64,000 nucleotides of DNA, taken from assembly GCF_008632125.1 (NCBI RefSeq), contig NZ_VWRN01000067.1, positions 19,219 through 83,218 of the forward strand, given 5' to 3'. A program made the position numbers and the translations under genes. The notes under the pieces are model-generated. The model had not been told where the DNA came from and searched no databases. It saw only the letters and a list, made by a program, of their open reading frames with translations. Positions 18,426 to 31,239 of the stretch are shown piece after piece. Source of the DNA: Cupriavidus cauae (GTDB lineage Bacteria > Pseudomonadota > Gammaproteobacteria > Burkholderiales > Burkholderiaceae). How positions within the stretch are numbered: the stretch's first letter is position 1; the number at the start of each line of letters is the position of its first letter.

Positions 18426-19409
18426 TCAGATGACCTTGGCCCGGGTCAGGTCATGGATATGCAGCGCGCCCACCAGGCGCTGGTCGGCGTCGACCACCAG
18501 CAGCTGGTTGATGCGGTTTGCTTCCATGACCTGCACCGCCTCGACCGCGAGCTGGTCCGGCCCGACGGTGAAGGGGTTGGCATGCATGACCTCGCCGATC
18601 GGCACGGTCTTCCAGTCGCGCGGCGTTTCCAGCAGCCGGCGCAGGTCGCCGTCGGTGAAGACGCCGATCGCGCGGCCCTCGGCATCGACGATGGCGGTCA
18701 TGGCCATGCCCTTGCGGGTGATCTCCATCAGGGCCTGTGCCAGCGGCGTGCTTTCGCGGACTTCGGGCACCGCATTGCCGGTGCGCATCACGTCCCGCAC
18801 ATGGGTCAGCAGCTTGCGGCCGAGCGCACCGCCGGGGTGCGAGCGGGCGAAGTCCTCTTCGCCGAAGCCGCGCGCGTCGAGCACCGCCACCGCCAGCGCG
18901 TCGCCCAGCGCCAGCGCCGCCGTCGTGCTGGCGGTCGGGGCGAGATTCAGCGGGCAGGCTTCCTTCTCGACGCGGGCGTCCAGATGCGCGTCGGCCAGCT
19001 GCGCCAGGTTCGATTCGACATTGCCGGTCACCGAGATCAGCTTGGCGCCGATGCGCTTGACGATCGGCACGATCGACAGCAGCTCGGAGGTTTCGCCCGA
19101 ATTGGAGAAGGCGATCAGCACGTCGTCGCGCGTGACCATGCCGAGATCGCCATGCGAGGCCTCGGCGGGATGGACGAAGAAGGCGGGCGTGCCGGTCGAG
19201 GCCAGCGTGGCCGCGACCTTGCGGCCGATATGGCCGGACTTGCCGATGCCGGAAACGACCACGCGGCCCGAGCACTCCAGCACCAGCTGCACCGCCCGCG
19301 CGAAGTCCGGCGTCAGCCGCGACGACAACGCGGCGACCGCATCGGCTTCGATCTGCAGGGTATGGCGTGCGAGCTCGAGTGCTCTTTCCGCATTGAAATT
19401 GGCTATCAT
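18426..19409 (-). CDS. kdsD: Arabinose-5-phosphate isomerase (SIS–CBS protein)
   Basis: Converts ribulose 5-phosphate to arabinose 5-phosphate, the first step to the Kdo sugar of LPS. 327 residues, family length. An N-terminal SIS domain (about 35–180) with GRVVVSGIGKSGHIGRKVAA, HGDLGMVTRDDV and FSNSGETSELL, then a short linker and two CBS domains (about 205–265 and 275–327). The start at 19407–19409 gives MIANFNAERALELARHTL, in keeping with homologues. First gene of the minus-strand LPS-export operon; its promoter should lie in 19410–19600. Confidence 0.95.
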   Translation of the reverse strand: MIANFNAERALELARHTLQIEADAVAALSSRLTPDFARAVQLVLECSGRVVVSGIGKSGHIGRKVAATLASTGTPAFFVHPAEASHGDLGMVTRDDVLIAFSNSGETSELLSIVPIVKRIGAKLISVTGNVESNLAQLADAHLDARVEKEACPLNLAPTASTTAALALGDALAVAVLDARGFGEEDFARSHPGGALGRKLLTHVRDVMRTGNAVPEVRESTPLAQALMEITRKGMAMTAIVDAEGRAIGVFTDGDLRRLLETPRDWKTVPIGEVMHANPFTVGPDQLAVEAVQVMEANRINQLLVVDADQRLVGALHIHDLTRAKVI

Positions 19410-19611
19410 GGCGACGAAGTATACCAATGAATGCGATGACGCCCGGGCCGGTCGCGGCGCGTCCGGCCCGGCGTCTGCCTCCGCGTCCGGATTCGGTCTG
19501 CGCCGGCTGGCCGCCCCCGGCAACATGCCGCCGTGCCGGGCAGGCCGTTCCTGGTCCACCGCTTGCTTTACCGCCGGCGCAACCGCTGCACTGCTGCACC
19601 GCTATTCGGAC

Positions 19612-19670
19612 CACAGCTCGCACCACAACCAGTACCGCACGAGCACCGCTCGCACCACCGCTCGCACCAC
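19612..19670. repeat. Degenerate 12-bp repeats ahead of the antiporter gene
   Basis: Units of the form CCGCTCGCACCA occur back to back at 19647–19658 and 19659–19670, with a related copy beginning near 19612. They lie in the 276-bp spacer (19410–19685) between divergent kdsD and the antiporter gene, immediately before the antiporter start; no other recognisable element is seen in that spacer. Confidence 0.6.
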
Positions 19671-19685
19671 CACCGGCCCGCCCGA

Positions 19686-21665
19686 ATGCATTCTCCGCTG
19701 GACTTGACCCTTGTGCTGCTGGCCGCCGCCGTGCTCGGCGTGGTTGCTTTCCGCATGCTGCAGCTGCCGCCGATGCTCGGCTATCTGGCGGTCGGCATCC
19801 TGATCGGACCGCACGCGCTTGGCCTGGCCAGCGATTCGGGGCAAACCAAGTACCTGGCCGAGTTCGGCGTGGTCTTTTTGATGTTCTCGATCGGGCTGGA
19901 GTTCAATCTGGCCAAGCTGCGCTCGATGCGGCGGCTGGTGTTCGGCCTGGGCGGCAGCCAGGTGGTGCTGACCATGCTGGCGGTGGCGCCGGTCGGCTGG
20001 CTGTTCAGCGCGGTGTTCGACCTGAGCTGGCAGGCCTCGATCGCGCTGGGCGGCGCGCTGGCGATGTCGTCGACCGCGATCGTCTCCAAGATGCTGTCCG
20101 AACGGCTGGAGCTGGAGACCGAGCACGGCCGCAACATCTTCAGCGTGCTGCTGTTCCAGGATCTGGCGGTGGTGCCGCTCTTGATCGTGATTCCCGCGCT
20201 GTCGCGCGACCCCGGCGAGCTGCCGATGGCGCTGGGCCTGGCCATCATCAAGATCGTGGTGGCGCTGACGCTGATCTTCGTGCTCGGCAAGGAAGTGGTC
20301 AGCCGCTGGTTCCATGTGGTGGCCGCCCGCCGCTCGCAGGAACTGTTCATGCTGAACCTGCTGCTGGTCACGCTGGGCATGGCGGCGCTGACCGAGCGGC
20401 TGGGGCTGTCGATGGCGCTCGGCGCCTTCATGGCCGGCATGCTGATCGCGGAAACGCCGTACCGGCATCAGGTCGAGGAGGACATCAAGCCGTTCCGCGA
20501 CGTGCTGCTCGGGCTGTTCTTCGTCACCATCGGCATGCTGCTCAATGTCCGCGTGGTGATCGACAACCTGTGGCTGGTGCTGACGCTGCTGATCGTGCCG
20601 GTGCTGTTCAAGTTTCTGCTGATCGCGGGCCTGGCGCGGCTGTTCGGCTCGCGTCCCGGGGTGGCGATCCGCACCGGCCTGGGGCTGGCGCAGGCCGGCG
20701 AGTTCGGCTTCGTGCTGCTGAACCAGATCGACGGGCTGGGCCTGGTCGATCCGGTGCTGACGCAGGTGATTCTCGCGTCGATGCTGCTGTCGATGCTGGT
20801 GGCGCCGTTCCTGATCCAGTACAGCGACGCGATCGCGATGCGCTTTGCCGCCAACGAATGGCTGCTGCAATCGCTGAACATGACGCGCATCGCGGCGCAG
20901 AGCCTGCAGACCGAGAAGCACGCAATCATTTGCGGCTACGGCCGCAGCGGCCAGAACCTGGCGCGCATGCTCGAGCGCGAGGGCATCGGCTATGTCGCGC
21001 TGGACCTGGACCCTGACCGCGTGCGCGAGGCCGCCGCGGCCGGCGATACGGTGGTCTACGGCGATGCCGGCCGGCGCGAGGCGCTGATCGCCGCGGGCAT
21101 CCACCGCGCCGCGGCGGTGATCATCACCTATGCCAACACGCCGTCGGCGCTGAAGGTCCTGCACCATGTGCACGAACTCGAGCCGGCCCTGCCGGTGATC
21201 GTGCGCACGGTCGACGATTCGGAGCTGGAGGTGCTGCAGCGCGCCGGCGCCACCGAGGTCGTGCCCGAGATCATCGAGGGCAGCCTGATGCTGGCCTCGC
21301 ATGCGCTGGTGCTGCTGGGCGTGCCGATGCGGCGCGTGGTGCGCGGCGTGCAGCAGGCGCGCGATGCGCGCTACAGCCTGCTGCGCGGCTACTTCCATGG
21401 CCGCGACGACGAGGAGGACATGATCGAGCGCGACTCGGTGCGCCTGCATTCGCTGTCGCTGGGCCCGGACGCCACCGCGGTCGGCCGGCGCCTGGGCACG
21501 CTGGGGCTCGAGCATATCGGCGTCGAGGTCACCGCCGTGCGGCGGCGCGGCATCCGCGCCTTCGATCCGCAGCCCGATACCGTGCTCGAGCCCGGCGACA
21601 TCCTGGTGCTGCGCGGCACGCCCGAGGCGCTCGAGGCGGCCGAGCAGCGCCTGACCGAACGCTGA
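19686..21665 (+). CDS. CPA2-family monovalent cation/proton antiporter with RCK domain
   Basis: 659-residue inner-membrane protein. Residues ~1–390 form a 12–13-helix Na+/H+ exchanger domain with the family segments LGYLAVGILIGPHALG and EFGVVFLMFSIGLEF. A cytosolic RCK/TrkA-N domain starts about 410 (HAIICGYGRSGQNLARMLE, NAD(P)-binding glycine motif) and a TrkA-C domain covers about 570–655. This layout is that of KefB/KefC/YbaL potassium efflux or K+/H+ exchangers; which ion it carries cannot be read from sequence. The ATG at 19686 begins just before the first helix. It is divergent from kdsD, as in other Burkholderiales. Confidence 0.9.
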   Translation: MHSPLDLTLVLLAAAVLGVVAFRMLQLPPMLGYLAVGILIGPHALGLASDSGQTKYLAEFGVVFLMFSIGLEFNLAKLRSMRRLVFGLGGSQVVLTMLAVAPVGWLFSAVFDLSWQASIALGGALAMSSTAIVSKMLSERLELETEHGRNIFSVLLFQDLAVVPLLIVIPALSRDPGELPMALGLAIIKIVVALTLIFVLGKEVVSRWFHVVAARRSQELFMLNLLLVTLGMAALTERLGLSMALGAFMAGMLIAETPYRHQVEEDIKPFRDVLLGLFFVTIGMLLNVRVVIDNLWLVLTLLIVPVLFKFLLIAGLARLFGSRPGVAIRTGLGLAQAGEFGFVLLNQIDGLGLVDPVLTQVILASMLLSMLVAPFLIQYSDAIAMRFAANEWLLQSLNMTRIAAQSLQTEKHAIICGYGRSGQNLARMLEREGIGYVALDLDPDRVREAAAAGDTVVYGDAGRREALIAAGIHRAAAVIITYANTPSALKVLHHVHELEPALPVIVRTVDDSELEVLQRAGATEVVPEIIEGSLMLASHALVLLGVPMRRVVRGVQQARDARYSLLRGYFHGRDDEEDMIERDSVRLHSLSLGPDATAVGRRLGTLGLEHIGVEVTAVRRRGIRAFDPQPDTVLEPGDILVLRGTPEALEAAEQRLTER

Positions 21666-21671
21666 CGGAGC

Positions 21672-21782
21672 ACGCCCCCTCTCCGCGGCCCCCACGCGCA
21701 AGCGGGAGCGGGGCGAAATAGACAGCAAGCACAGCGACGGACGCAAACCGATCTCCTCTCCCACCGCGGGAGAGGGGTAGGG
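21672..21782. repeat. REP-like inverted-repeat stretch between antiporter and apt
   Basis: CCTCTCCC (21755–21762) and GGGAGAGG (21768–21775) form a perfect 8-bp hairpin. A more decayed relative of the same pattern lies at about 21675–21713. The CTCTCCCGC…GCGGGAGAG pattern is a common dispersed intergenic repeat of high-GC proteobacteria. It has no T-run and is not a typical terminator. Confidence 0.55.
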
Positions 21783-21847
21783 GACAGGAAGCCGTTATCC
21801 TAGATGGCTGGCGCTTCAGCCACCCCTTTCATCCGCAGTTTCAGACC

Positions 21848-22420
21848 ATGCCCGCTCCCACCATCCAGTCCCCGCCCCTGGGCGACGTCACCACCTATCT
21901 GCGCGACCGCATCCGCACCGTGCCCGACTGGCCGCAGCCCGGCGTGATGTTCCGCGACATCACGCCGCTGCTGCAGGACCCGAAGACGCTGCGCGTGCTG
22001 ATCGACGTGTTCGTGCACCGCTACATGGATGCCGGCCTCGACGTGGTGGCCGGTATCGACGCGCGCGGCTTCATCCTCGGCGCGATCGTCGCCTACGAGC
22101 TGAACCTGGGCTTCGTGCCAATCCGCAAGAAGGGCAAGCTGCCGTTCCAGACCGTGGCCGAGGAATACGAGCTCGAATACGGCAGCGCCACCGTCGAGAT
22201 CCACGCCGATGCCTGCAAGCCGGGCGACCGCGTGCTGCTGGTGGACGACCTGATCGCCACCGGCGGCACCATGATGGCCGGACGCCGGTTGCTGGAGCGG
22301 CTCGGCGCGACCGTAGTGGAGGGCGCGGCGATCGTCGACCTGCCGGAGCTTGGCGGCTCGCGCCATCTGCTCGACAGCGGGCTGCCGCTGTTTACCGTGT
22401 GCCGATTCGAAGGCCACTGA
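21848..22420 (+). CDS. apt: Adenine phosphoribosyltransferase
   Basis: Salvages adenine to AMP using PRPP. 190 residues. Starts with a short Pro-rich lead, then the APRT domain: IRTVPDWPQPGVMFRDITPL near the N-terminus and the PRPP-binding loop VLLVDDLIATGGTMMAG at about 129–145. Start ATG at 21848 follows an ~180-bp spacer that holds a REP-like hairpin. Independent transcription is likely. Confidence 0.95.
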   Translation: MPAPTIQSPPLGDVTTYLRDRIRTVPDWPQPGVMFRDITPLLQDPKTLRVLIDVFVHRYMDAGLDVVAGIDARGFILGAIVAYELNLGFVPIRKKGKLPFQTVAEEYELEYGSATVEIHADACKPGDRVLLVDDLIATGGTMMAGRRLLERLGATVVEGAAIVDLPELGGSRHLLDSGLPLFTVCRFEGH

Positions 22421-22590
22421 ACCGCAAAGTCGCAACGCCGCAGCGCCGCGAAGCGTTGCAAAGCCCACCATCGCTGGCGCCCCGCGTTGCCCTTGCCCGC
22501 GGCGCGGGCGCATAATGGCCGTTCATTCACAACAAGGGCCGGGCGGCCCCTGCCTCTGACCGCCGCACCGGCCGCAATGGGTGCCACACC

Positions 22591-24340
22591 ATGGGCGTTC
22601 TGCTTCATCTGCTCTCCGGGGTCGCGCTGCTGGTCTGGGGCACGAATATCGTCAAGGTCGGCATTCTGCGCGTCTACGGCGCGAATCTGCGCCACGTGCT
22701 CTCGGCCAGCGTTGCCAATCGCTTCACCGCCTTCGCCGCCGGCCTCGGCGTGACCGGCCTGGTGCAAAGCAGCAATGCGACCGCCGTCATCGTCAGTTCC
22801 TTCGTCAGCCAGGGCCTGATCGCGGTCGCGCCCGCGCTGGCCATCATGCTCGGCGCCAACGTCGGCACCGCGCTGATGGTGCAGGTGTTCTCGCTGGACC
22901 TGTCGTGGCTGTCGCCGCTGCTGATCTTCGTCGGCGTGATCGCGCATCTGAGCTGGAAGGGCAGCCGGCCCGGCCACGTCGGCCGCGTGCTGATCGGCCT
23001 GGGGCTGATCACGCTGGCGCTGGAGCTGATCTCCAATGCGACGCGTCCGGTGGTCGAGGCCGCCGGCGTCAAGGTGCTGTTCGCCAGCCTGACCGGCGAT
23101 ACCGCGCTCGACATGCTGGTCGGCGCCTTCCTGACCGTGCTGTCCTATTCGAGCCTCGCGGTGGTGCTGTTCTGCGGCGCGCTGGCCTCGGCCGGCGTGG
23201 TGTCGATCCCCGTCGCGCTGGCGCTGGTGCTGGGCGCCAACCTCGGCTCGGGCATCTCGGCGTTCCTGACCACCTCCGGCAATAACCAGCCCGGCAAGCG
23301 CGTGACGCTGGGCAATCTGCTGTCGCGCCTGCTCGGCTGCGTGGTGGCGCTGCCGCTGCTGGACGAAGCGCAGACGCTGTTGCGCGCGCTCGATGCGGAC
23401 CCGCAGCGGCTGATCGTCAATTTCCACCTGCTGTTCAACGTGGTGCTGGCGGTCGCGCTGATCGGCCTGACCGCGCCGCTGGCGCGGCTGTGCGAAACCA
23501 TCCTGCCGGGCCGCAACACCGGCGAGAGCCAGGTCACGCCGCGCCATCTCGACCCGGCCGCGCTGTCCACGCCGACGCTGGCGCTGGCCAACGCGGCGCG
23601 CGAGGTGCTGCGCATCGGCGACCGCGTCGAGCAGATGCTGGACAACATGCTGCGCGTGCTGCGGACCAACGATGCCAAGCTGGCCGCCGCCACCTGCCGC
23701 ATCGACGACGAGATCGACGATCTCTACACCGCGATCAAGCTGTACCTGACGCGCATCAGCGTCGAGGCGCTCGACGAGCGCGACGGCCGCCGCTGGACCG
23801 AAATCATCTCGCTCAATATCAACCTGGAGCATGCGGCGGACATCATCGAGCGGATCCTGCTCGACGCGCGCGACAAGAAGATCGCGCACAACCTGGTGTT
23901 CTCCGAGGCCGGCATGCAGGAGATCACCGAGATGCATGCCCGGCTGATCAGCAATCTGCGGCTGGGGCTGTCGGTGTTCCTGAACGGCGACCTGAAGAGC
24001 GCGCGGCAGCTGATGCGCGAGAAGGCGACCTTCCGCGAGCTGGAGCGCAAGTATTCGCACACCCACCTGCGCCGCGTGGCCACGCAGACCATCGAGAGCA
24101 TCGACACCAGCTCGCTGCACCTGGACGTGATCAGCGACCTGAAGCGCCTGAACTCGCTGTTCTGCGCCACCGCCTATCCGGTGCTGGAGGAAGCCGGCGC
24201 CCTCGATCGCAGCCGGATGCGGGAAGAGGATGGCCAGCCGCAGGAGGAGGGCATCCCTGCGCCCGCGGCCGCCGGCGGCACGCCTGCCCCGGCGCGCGCA
24301 CCGATGGTGCCCGCCGACGAGGGCAGGGCGCCGCCGCGCG

Positions 24341-24354
<14 letters not shown>
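22591..24354 (+). CDS. Na+/phosphate cotransporter (NptA/PhoU-domain family)
   Basis: 587 residues. The N-terminal ~310 residues are a polytopic membrane domain with two inverted Na/Pi repeats, each carrying the diagnostic QSS-type motif (GLVQSSNATAVIVSS and VLSYSSLAVVLF) and GANVGTALM/GANLGSGIS glycine loops. From about residue 340 a cytosolic PhoU-like helical domain follows (EVLRIGDRVEQMLDNML…), and the last ~45 residues are Pro/Ala-rich and probably disordered. Probably takes up phosphate with sodium. Its 3' end overlaps the 3' end of uvrA by 14 bp (convergent). Confidence 0.9.
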
Positions 24355-27262
<2,908 letters not shown>

Positions 27263-27794
27263 ATACCGTTTGTCTTCGCCAGGCGGGGCCGCCAGTCGGG
27301 GTCGACAGGCCGGTCTCACGGAGCGCCCGCGCCATGGCTGGCGGCGGGCGTACGCTCAAAGCAGGAAGCAGGCCGGGGCCTCGGCGCGGGCCGGCGGGGA
27401 AGGGGGCTGGCGGCCGTCTTGGCGCGGCTTCGGCCGCGGCTTTTGCCTTTGCCTGCCGGCCTCTGCGGCGATCTGCCGCTGCCTCGGCCGCTGCCTGCCG
27501 CAACCTGTCCACCGCTGGCCGCCACGTCCGTGCCGCTGGCCGATTTTCCTCGCCAGCCCGGGCCACTTCCCGCCGATCCGGCGTCTGGCGCCGGGAGCAA
27601 ACCTGCTAATATACCGAACTTCGGTTTCCGGGGTTGCCCCTGCCTCTGCCCCCTGCCGGCGAGGGGGCGCGGCTCCGGCGCCCGGCACGGTGGCCACGGT
27701 GGCGGTTCGCATGGCGCCCCGGCATGGCCGCGCACCGCGGCGCGGGGCCCGGCGCACGGCCGGCCACCCGTATCCCCGAGTCCCCACGAGCGCA
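27263..27794. other. Divergent spacer between uvrA and the MFS gene
   Basis: 532 bp with no supported gene; open frames here have Pro/Arg/Ala-rich shadow composition. 27330–27560 is very GC-rich with short imperfect repeats of GCCG/CTGCC. TAATAT at 27607–27612 could serve as a –10 for either direction but has no good –35 partner. The divergent promoters must lie here; I cannot place them further. Confidence 0.5.
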
Positions 27795-29072
27795 ATGCCG
27801 TCGACCCAGTCTTCTTCCCCAGCCGCGGCCGATGGTGCCGAACGAACAGCCGGCACGGTCTCCGCACGGATGAGCCGTATCGAACTGCGCGCCAGCGTGT
27901 CGCTGGCCAGCATCTTCGCGCTGCGCATGCTGGGCCTGTTCCTGATCCTGCCGGTCTTCGCCGAATACGCCCGTACGCTGCCCGATGGCCATGATGCCCA
28001 GCGCATCGGCCTGGCGATGGGCATCTACGGCCTGATGCAGGCCTTCCTGCATATCCCGCTCGGCTGGCTGTCCGACCGCATCGGCCGCAAGCCCGTGATG
28101 GTCGGGGGCCTGCTGCTGTTCGTCGCCGGCGGGCTGGTGGCGGCGTTCTCCGACACGCTGACCGGCATCATCGCCGGCCGCGCGCTGCAGGGCATGGGCG
28201 CGATCTCGGCGGCGATCACCGCCTGCATCGCCGACCTGACCAGCGAGCGCCATCGCACCAAGGCGATGGCGATGGTTGGCGGCAGCATCGGCCTGACCTT
28301 CGCGCTGTCGCTGGTGATTGCCTCGCCGCTGCTGCGCACCATCGGCATGCCGGGCATCTTCACGCTGATGTCGGTGCTCGGCCTGCTGGCGATCGCCGTC
28401 ACGCTGTTCCTGGTGCCGACTCCGCCGCCGCCCCACCCGGACCAGCTGCCGCTGCACCGGGTATTGCCGAAGGTGCTGCTCAATCCCGATCTGGCCCGCA
28501 TGAACGTCGGCGTGCTGGCGCTGCATGCCTCCCAGGTGGCGATGTTCATGGTGGTGCCGGGCATGCTGGTCGATGCCGGCATGCCGGTCGACTCGCACTG
28601 GAAGGTCTATCTGCCGGTCGTGCTCGTGTCGTTCCTGCTGATGCTGGCGCCGATGATGGCGGCCGAGCGCTACGGCCGGATCCGCCCGGTGCTGCTCGGC
28701 GCGGTCGCGCTGATGACGGCGGTGCAGCTGCTGTTCGCCGCGGTGCATGGCCTGTGGCCGATCGTCGGGGTGCTGCTGCTGTTTTTTGTCGCCTTCAACG
28801 TGCTGGAGGCGATGCAGCCCTCGCTGGTGTCGCGCTACGCGGCCGCCTCGCGCGGCGCCGCGCTCGGGGTCTACAACACCACCCAGGCGATCGGGCTGTT
28901 TCTCGGCGGCGCCGTCGGGGGCTGGCTGCTGCAGCACGCCGGCCGCAGCGCGGTCTTCCATGGCTGCGCGGCCGTGCTGGTGCTCTGGCTTATAATCGCC
29001 TGGGGCATGAAGCCGCCGCCCGCCAGGGTCCGCCACGGCGGCCCGGACAGCGAGCCGCAGCCGGCGCACTGA
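27795..29072 (+). CDS. Major facilitator superfamily transporter (YajR-like)
   Basis: 425 residues with about 12 transmembrane helices. The MFS loop-2/3 signature is clear (GWLSDRIGRKPVMVGGLLLF). The N-terminus before helix 1 is Ser/Ala-rich (~30 residues); a later ATG (27870, MSRIELRASVSL) is an equally good start and would remove it. A conserved MFS gene between uvrA and ssb is typical of Ralstonia/Cupriavidus/Burkholderia; the substrate is unknown. The short C-terminal tail lacks the extra YAM domain of E. coli YajR. Confidence 0.88.
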   Translation: MPSTQSSSPAAADGAERTAGTVSARMSRIELRASVSLASIFALRMLGLFLILPVFAEYARTLPDGHDAQRIGLAMGIYGLMQAFLHIPLGWLSDRIGRKPVMVGGLLLFVAGGLVAAFSDTLTGIIAGRALQGMGAISAAITACIADLTSERHRTKAMAMVGGSIGLTFALSLVIASPLLRTIGMPGIFTLMSVLGLLAIAVTLFLVPTPPPPHPDQLPLHRVLPKVLLNPDLARMNVGVLALHASQVAMFMVVPGMLVDAGMPVDSHWKVYLPVVLVSFLLMLAPMMAAERYGRIRPVLLGAVALMTAVQLLFAAVHGLWPIVGVLLLFFVAFNVLEAMQPSLVSRYAAASRGAALGVYNTTQAIGLFLGGAVGGWLLQHAGRSAVFHGCAAVLVLWLIIAWGMKPPPARVRHGGPDSEPQPAH

Positions 29073-29267
29073 CGCGGCGGCCTGCCGGGCACGACGTCTC
29101 CAGCGCGGTCCACGGCGGTCCACGGCAACGGCCGCATCACGCGGAAACGCTTTCCGGCGCCGGGCCGCACTACCATCGGCGCGCCGGGCGCAAATCAGTC
29201 GAAAGAGTCAAATCAGTCAGCACATTGCCGCGCCGCCCATCGGGGCGCGGTTCTCGGAGAACACCTC

Positions 29268-29783
29268 ATGGCATCCGTCAACAAAGTCATCCTCGTCGGC
29301 AACCTCGGCGCGGACCCCGAAACGCGCTATATGCCAAGTGGCGATGCCGTGACCAATATCCGGCTGGCCACCACGGACCGCTACAAGGACAAGCAGAGCG
29401 GCGACATGAAGGAGCTGACCGAATGGCACCGCGTGGCCTTCTTCGGCAAGCTCGCCGAGATCGCCGGCCAGTACCTGCGCAAGGGCTCCCAGGTCTATAT
29501 CGAAGGCCGCATCCGCACCCGCAAGTGGCAGGACCAGTCCGGCCAGGACAAGTACAGCACCGAGATCGTCGCCGAGCAGATGCAGATGCTGGGCTCGCGC
29601 CAGGGCGGCGGCGGCGGCGAGGAAGGCGGCGGCTACGCGCGCGAATCGTCGGGCGGCGGCTATGGCGGTGGCGGCGGCCGTGGCGGTGCGCAGGGCGGTG
29701 GTGGCGGCCAGGGCGGCGCACGCCGGCCGCAGCAGTCGCCGTCGAACGGCTTCGAGGATATGGACGACGATATTCCGTTCTGA
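29268..29783 (+). CDS. ssb: Single-stranded DNA-binding protein
   Basis: Coats ssDNA in replication, recombination and repair and recruits partners through its C-terminal tip. 171 residues: OB-fold (1–~112) starting MASVNKVILVGNLGADPETR, with the DNA-contact segment TEWHRVAFFGKLAEIAGQYL, then a ~50-residue Gly-rich linker and the acidic tip DMDDDIPF, intact. Located after the MFS gene and divergent uvrA, as in E. coli and relatives where ssb and uvrA are neighbours. Followed by a terminator. Confidence 0.97.
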   Translation: MASVNKVILVGNLGADPETRYMPSGDAVTNIRLATTDRYKDKQSGDMKELTEWHRVAFFGKLAEIAGQYLRKGSQVYIEGRIRTRKWQDQSGQDKYSTEIVAEQMQMLGSRQGGGGGEEGGGYARESSGGGYGGGGGRGGAQGGGGGQGGARRPQQSPSNGFEDMDDDIPF

Positions 29784-29815
29784 GTCCAGGTTCCGCGCTT
29801 CACCGGCATCCGATC

Positions 29816-29842
29816 GAGCCCGCTTCATGCGGGCTCTTTTCA
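29816..29842 (+). terminator. Rho-independent terminator after ssb
   Basis: GAGCCCGC (29816–29823) pairs perfectly with GCGGGCTC (29829–29836) around a 5-nt loop, followed by TTTTC. It is 33 bp after the ssb stop. Confidence 0.9.
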
Positions 29843-30004
29843 TTGGGTGGCGTTCATCGGCGGATGGCATTTCGGCGGCGCGACTGCGCGCGCTCCTATC
29901 CAAAGAACGTCGCCGCAGATATCGATATCCCCTTTCCTTCGTTCCCCTCCGCAGGTCCCGTCCCTATCCTCTCAGGCTCGTATTGCAGACGAGAGGACCC
30001 GCCA

Positions 30005-31222
30005 ATGAATGCCCCGTTGGACTTCGATGCGCGCCATGCCCTGCGCGCCGCGCTGGAGTCGCTGCCCGAGCTGGCACAGAAGATCGGTACCGATGCCGCG
30101 GCGCGCGAGGCCCGGCGCCTGCTGCCCTATGAGGGCTTCGCGCTGTTCCGGCAGTCGGGCCTGGGCCTGTTGCGGATTCCGGTGGAGCAGGGCGGCCTGG
30201 GCGGCTCGCTGGTCGATCTGTTCGAGGTGATCGCGACCATCGCGGCGCACGAGTCCAATGTCGCGCACGCCTTGCGCATTCATTTCGATCAGACCGAGTC
30301 GCTGCGGCTGTCCCCGCGCTCGGCCTTCAACGACCTGCAGGTGCGGCGCATCGTCGGCGGCGCGATCTTCGGCGGGGCGTCGACGGAGGTCGGCACCGCC
30401 CGGCCCGGCGAAATCACCACGGCGCTGCGCCGCGACGGCGGCCATTACCGGCTGTCGGGCCGCAAGTACTACTCGACCGGCACGGCCTTCGCCGACTACG
30501 CGCGCATCAACGTCAAGGATGCCGACGGCGCCGATGCGTCGATCGTGATTCCGACCGATCGCCCCGGCTTCGGCGTGGTCGACGATTGGGACGGCATGGG
30601 CCAGCGCATGACGGCCAGCGGCAGCCTGGTGCTCGACAACGTGCAGGTATTTGCCGACGAGGTGACCCGGCGCGGCAACAGCACGCTGGTAGGCCGCCAT
30701 TGCGGGGCGCTGCGGCAGCTGCATCTGGTCGCGGTGGCCGCCGGCATCGTGCGCAACGCGTGGGCCGATGCGCGGGACTACGTGCAGCGGCATGGCCGTC
30801 CCGCGCTGCACAGTCCCGCGCCGTCCGCGCGCGAGGACCATGTCATCCAGCAGGTGATTGGCGATCTGGCCGCGCACAGCCATGCGATCGACGCGCTGGT
30901 CCGGGAGAACGCGCGCGTGCTGGACCGCTCGGCCGATGCGCTGCAGGCGGGCGATGCCGATGCCGAGGCGCTGGTGCTGCAGGGTGCGCTGGCCACCGCG
31001 CAGACGCAGCTGGTGGTCAGCAAGCTGGCGCTGCACGTCGGGGAGCGGATGTTCGAGGCGGGCGGGGCGTCGTTCACGGCGAAGCGCTACAACTTCGACC
31101 GCCACTGGCGCAATCTGCGCACGATCTTCAGCCACAACCCGCTGCTGCACAAGGCGCGCGTTATCGGCGCCTACCACCTGAACGGCGAGACCACCCATCT
31201 GACCGAGGGCCGGGTGTTCTGA
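30005..31222 (+). CDS. Acyl-CoA dehydrogenase-fold flavin monooxygenase (DszC/SfnC-like)
   Basis: 405 residues with the acyl-CoA dehydrogenase fold: an N-terminal helical domain, middle beta domain (GGASTEVGTARPGEITTALR, then YRLSGRKYYSTGTAFADY) and C-terminal helical domain ending NFDRHWRNLRTIFSHNPLLH. The RHWRNLRTxxxHNP ending is typical of the flavin-dependent monooxygenase branch (DszC, SfnC and relatives), which oxidises sulfur or nitrogen centres using reduced FMN, rather than true acyl-CoA dehydrogenases. The gene starts at 30005 with GAGAGGA upstream. It is followed 17 bp later by an LLM-class monooxygenase gene; together they suggest use of an organosulfur or similar compound. Substrate unknown. 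Confidence 0.82.
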   Translation: MNAPLDFDARHALRAALESLPELAQKIGTDAAAREARRLLPYEGFALFRQSGLGLLRIPVEQGGLGGSLVDLFEVIATIAAHESNVAHALRIHFDQTESLRLSPRSAFNDLQVRRIVGGAIFGGASTEVGTARPGEITTALRRDGGHYRLSGRKYYSTGTAFADYARINVKDADGADASIVIPTDRPGFGVVDDWDGMGQRMTASGSLVLDNVQVFADEVTRRGNSTLVGRHCGALRQLHLVAVAAGIVRNAWADARDYVQRHGRPALHSPAPSAREDHVIQQVIGDLAAHSHAIDALVRENARVLDRSADALQAGDADAEALVLQGALATAQTQLVVSKLALHVGERMFEAGGASFTAKRYNFDRHWRNLRTIFSHNPLLHKARVIGAYHLNGETTHLTEGRVF

Positions 31223-31239
31223 ACACCGGCAGACGAGCC

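Noticed and set aside
19602..21764. A 720-codon minus-strand open frame
   Set aside because: It lies antisense to the cation/proton antiporter and is His/Gln/Arg-rich without any fold signature.
27263..27794. LexA (SOS) box expected upstream of uvrA
   Set aside because: I looked for CTG-N10-CAG-type palindromes and found none convincing; CTGCTAATATACCG near 27604 lacks the second half.
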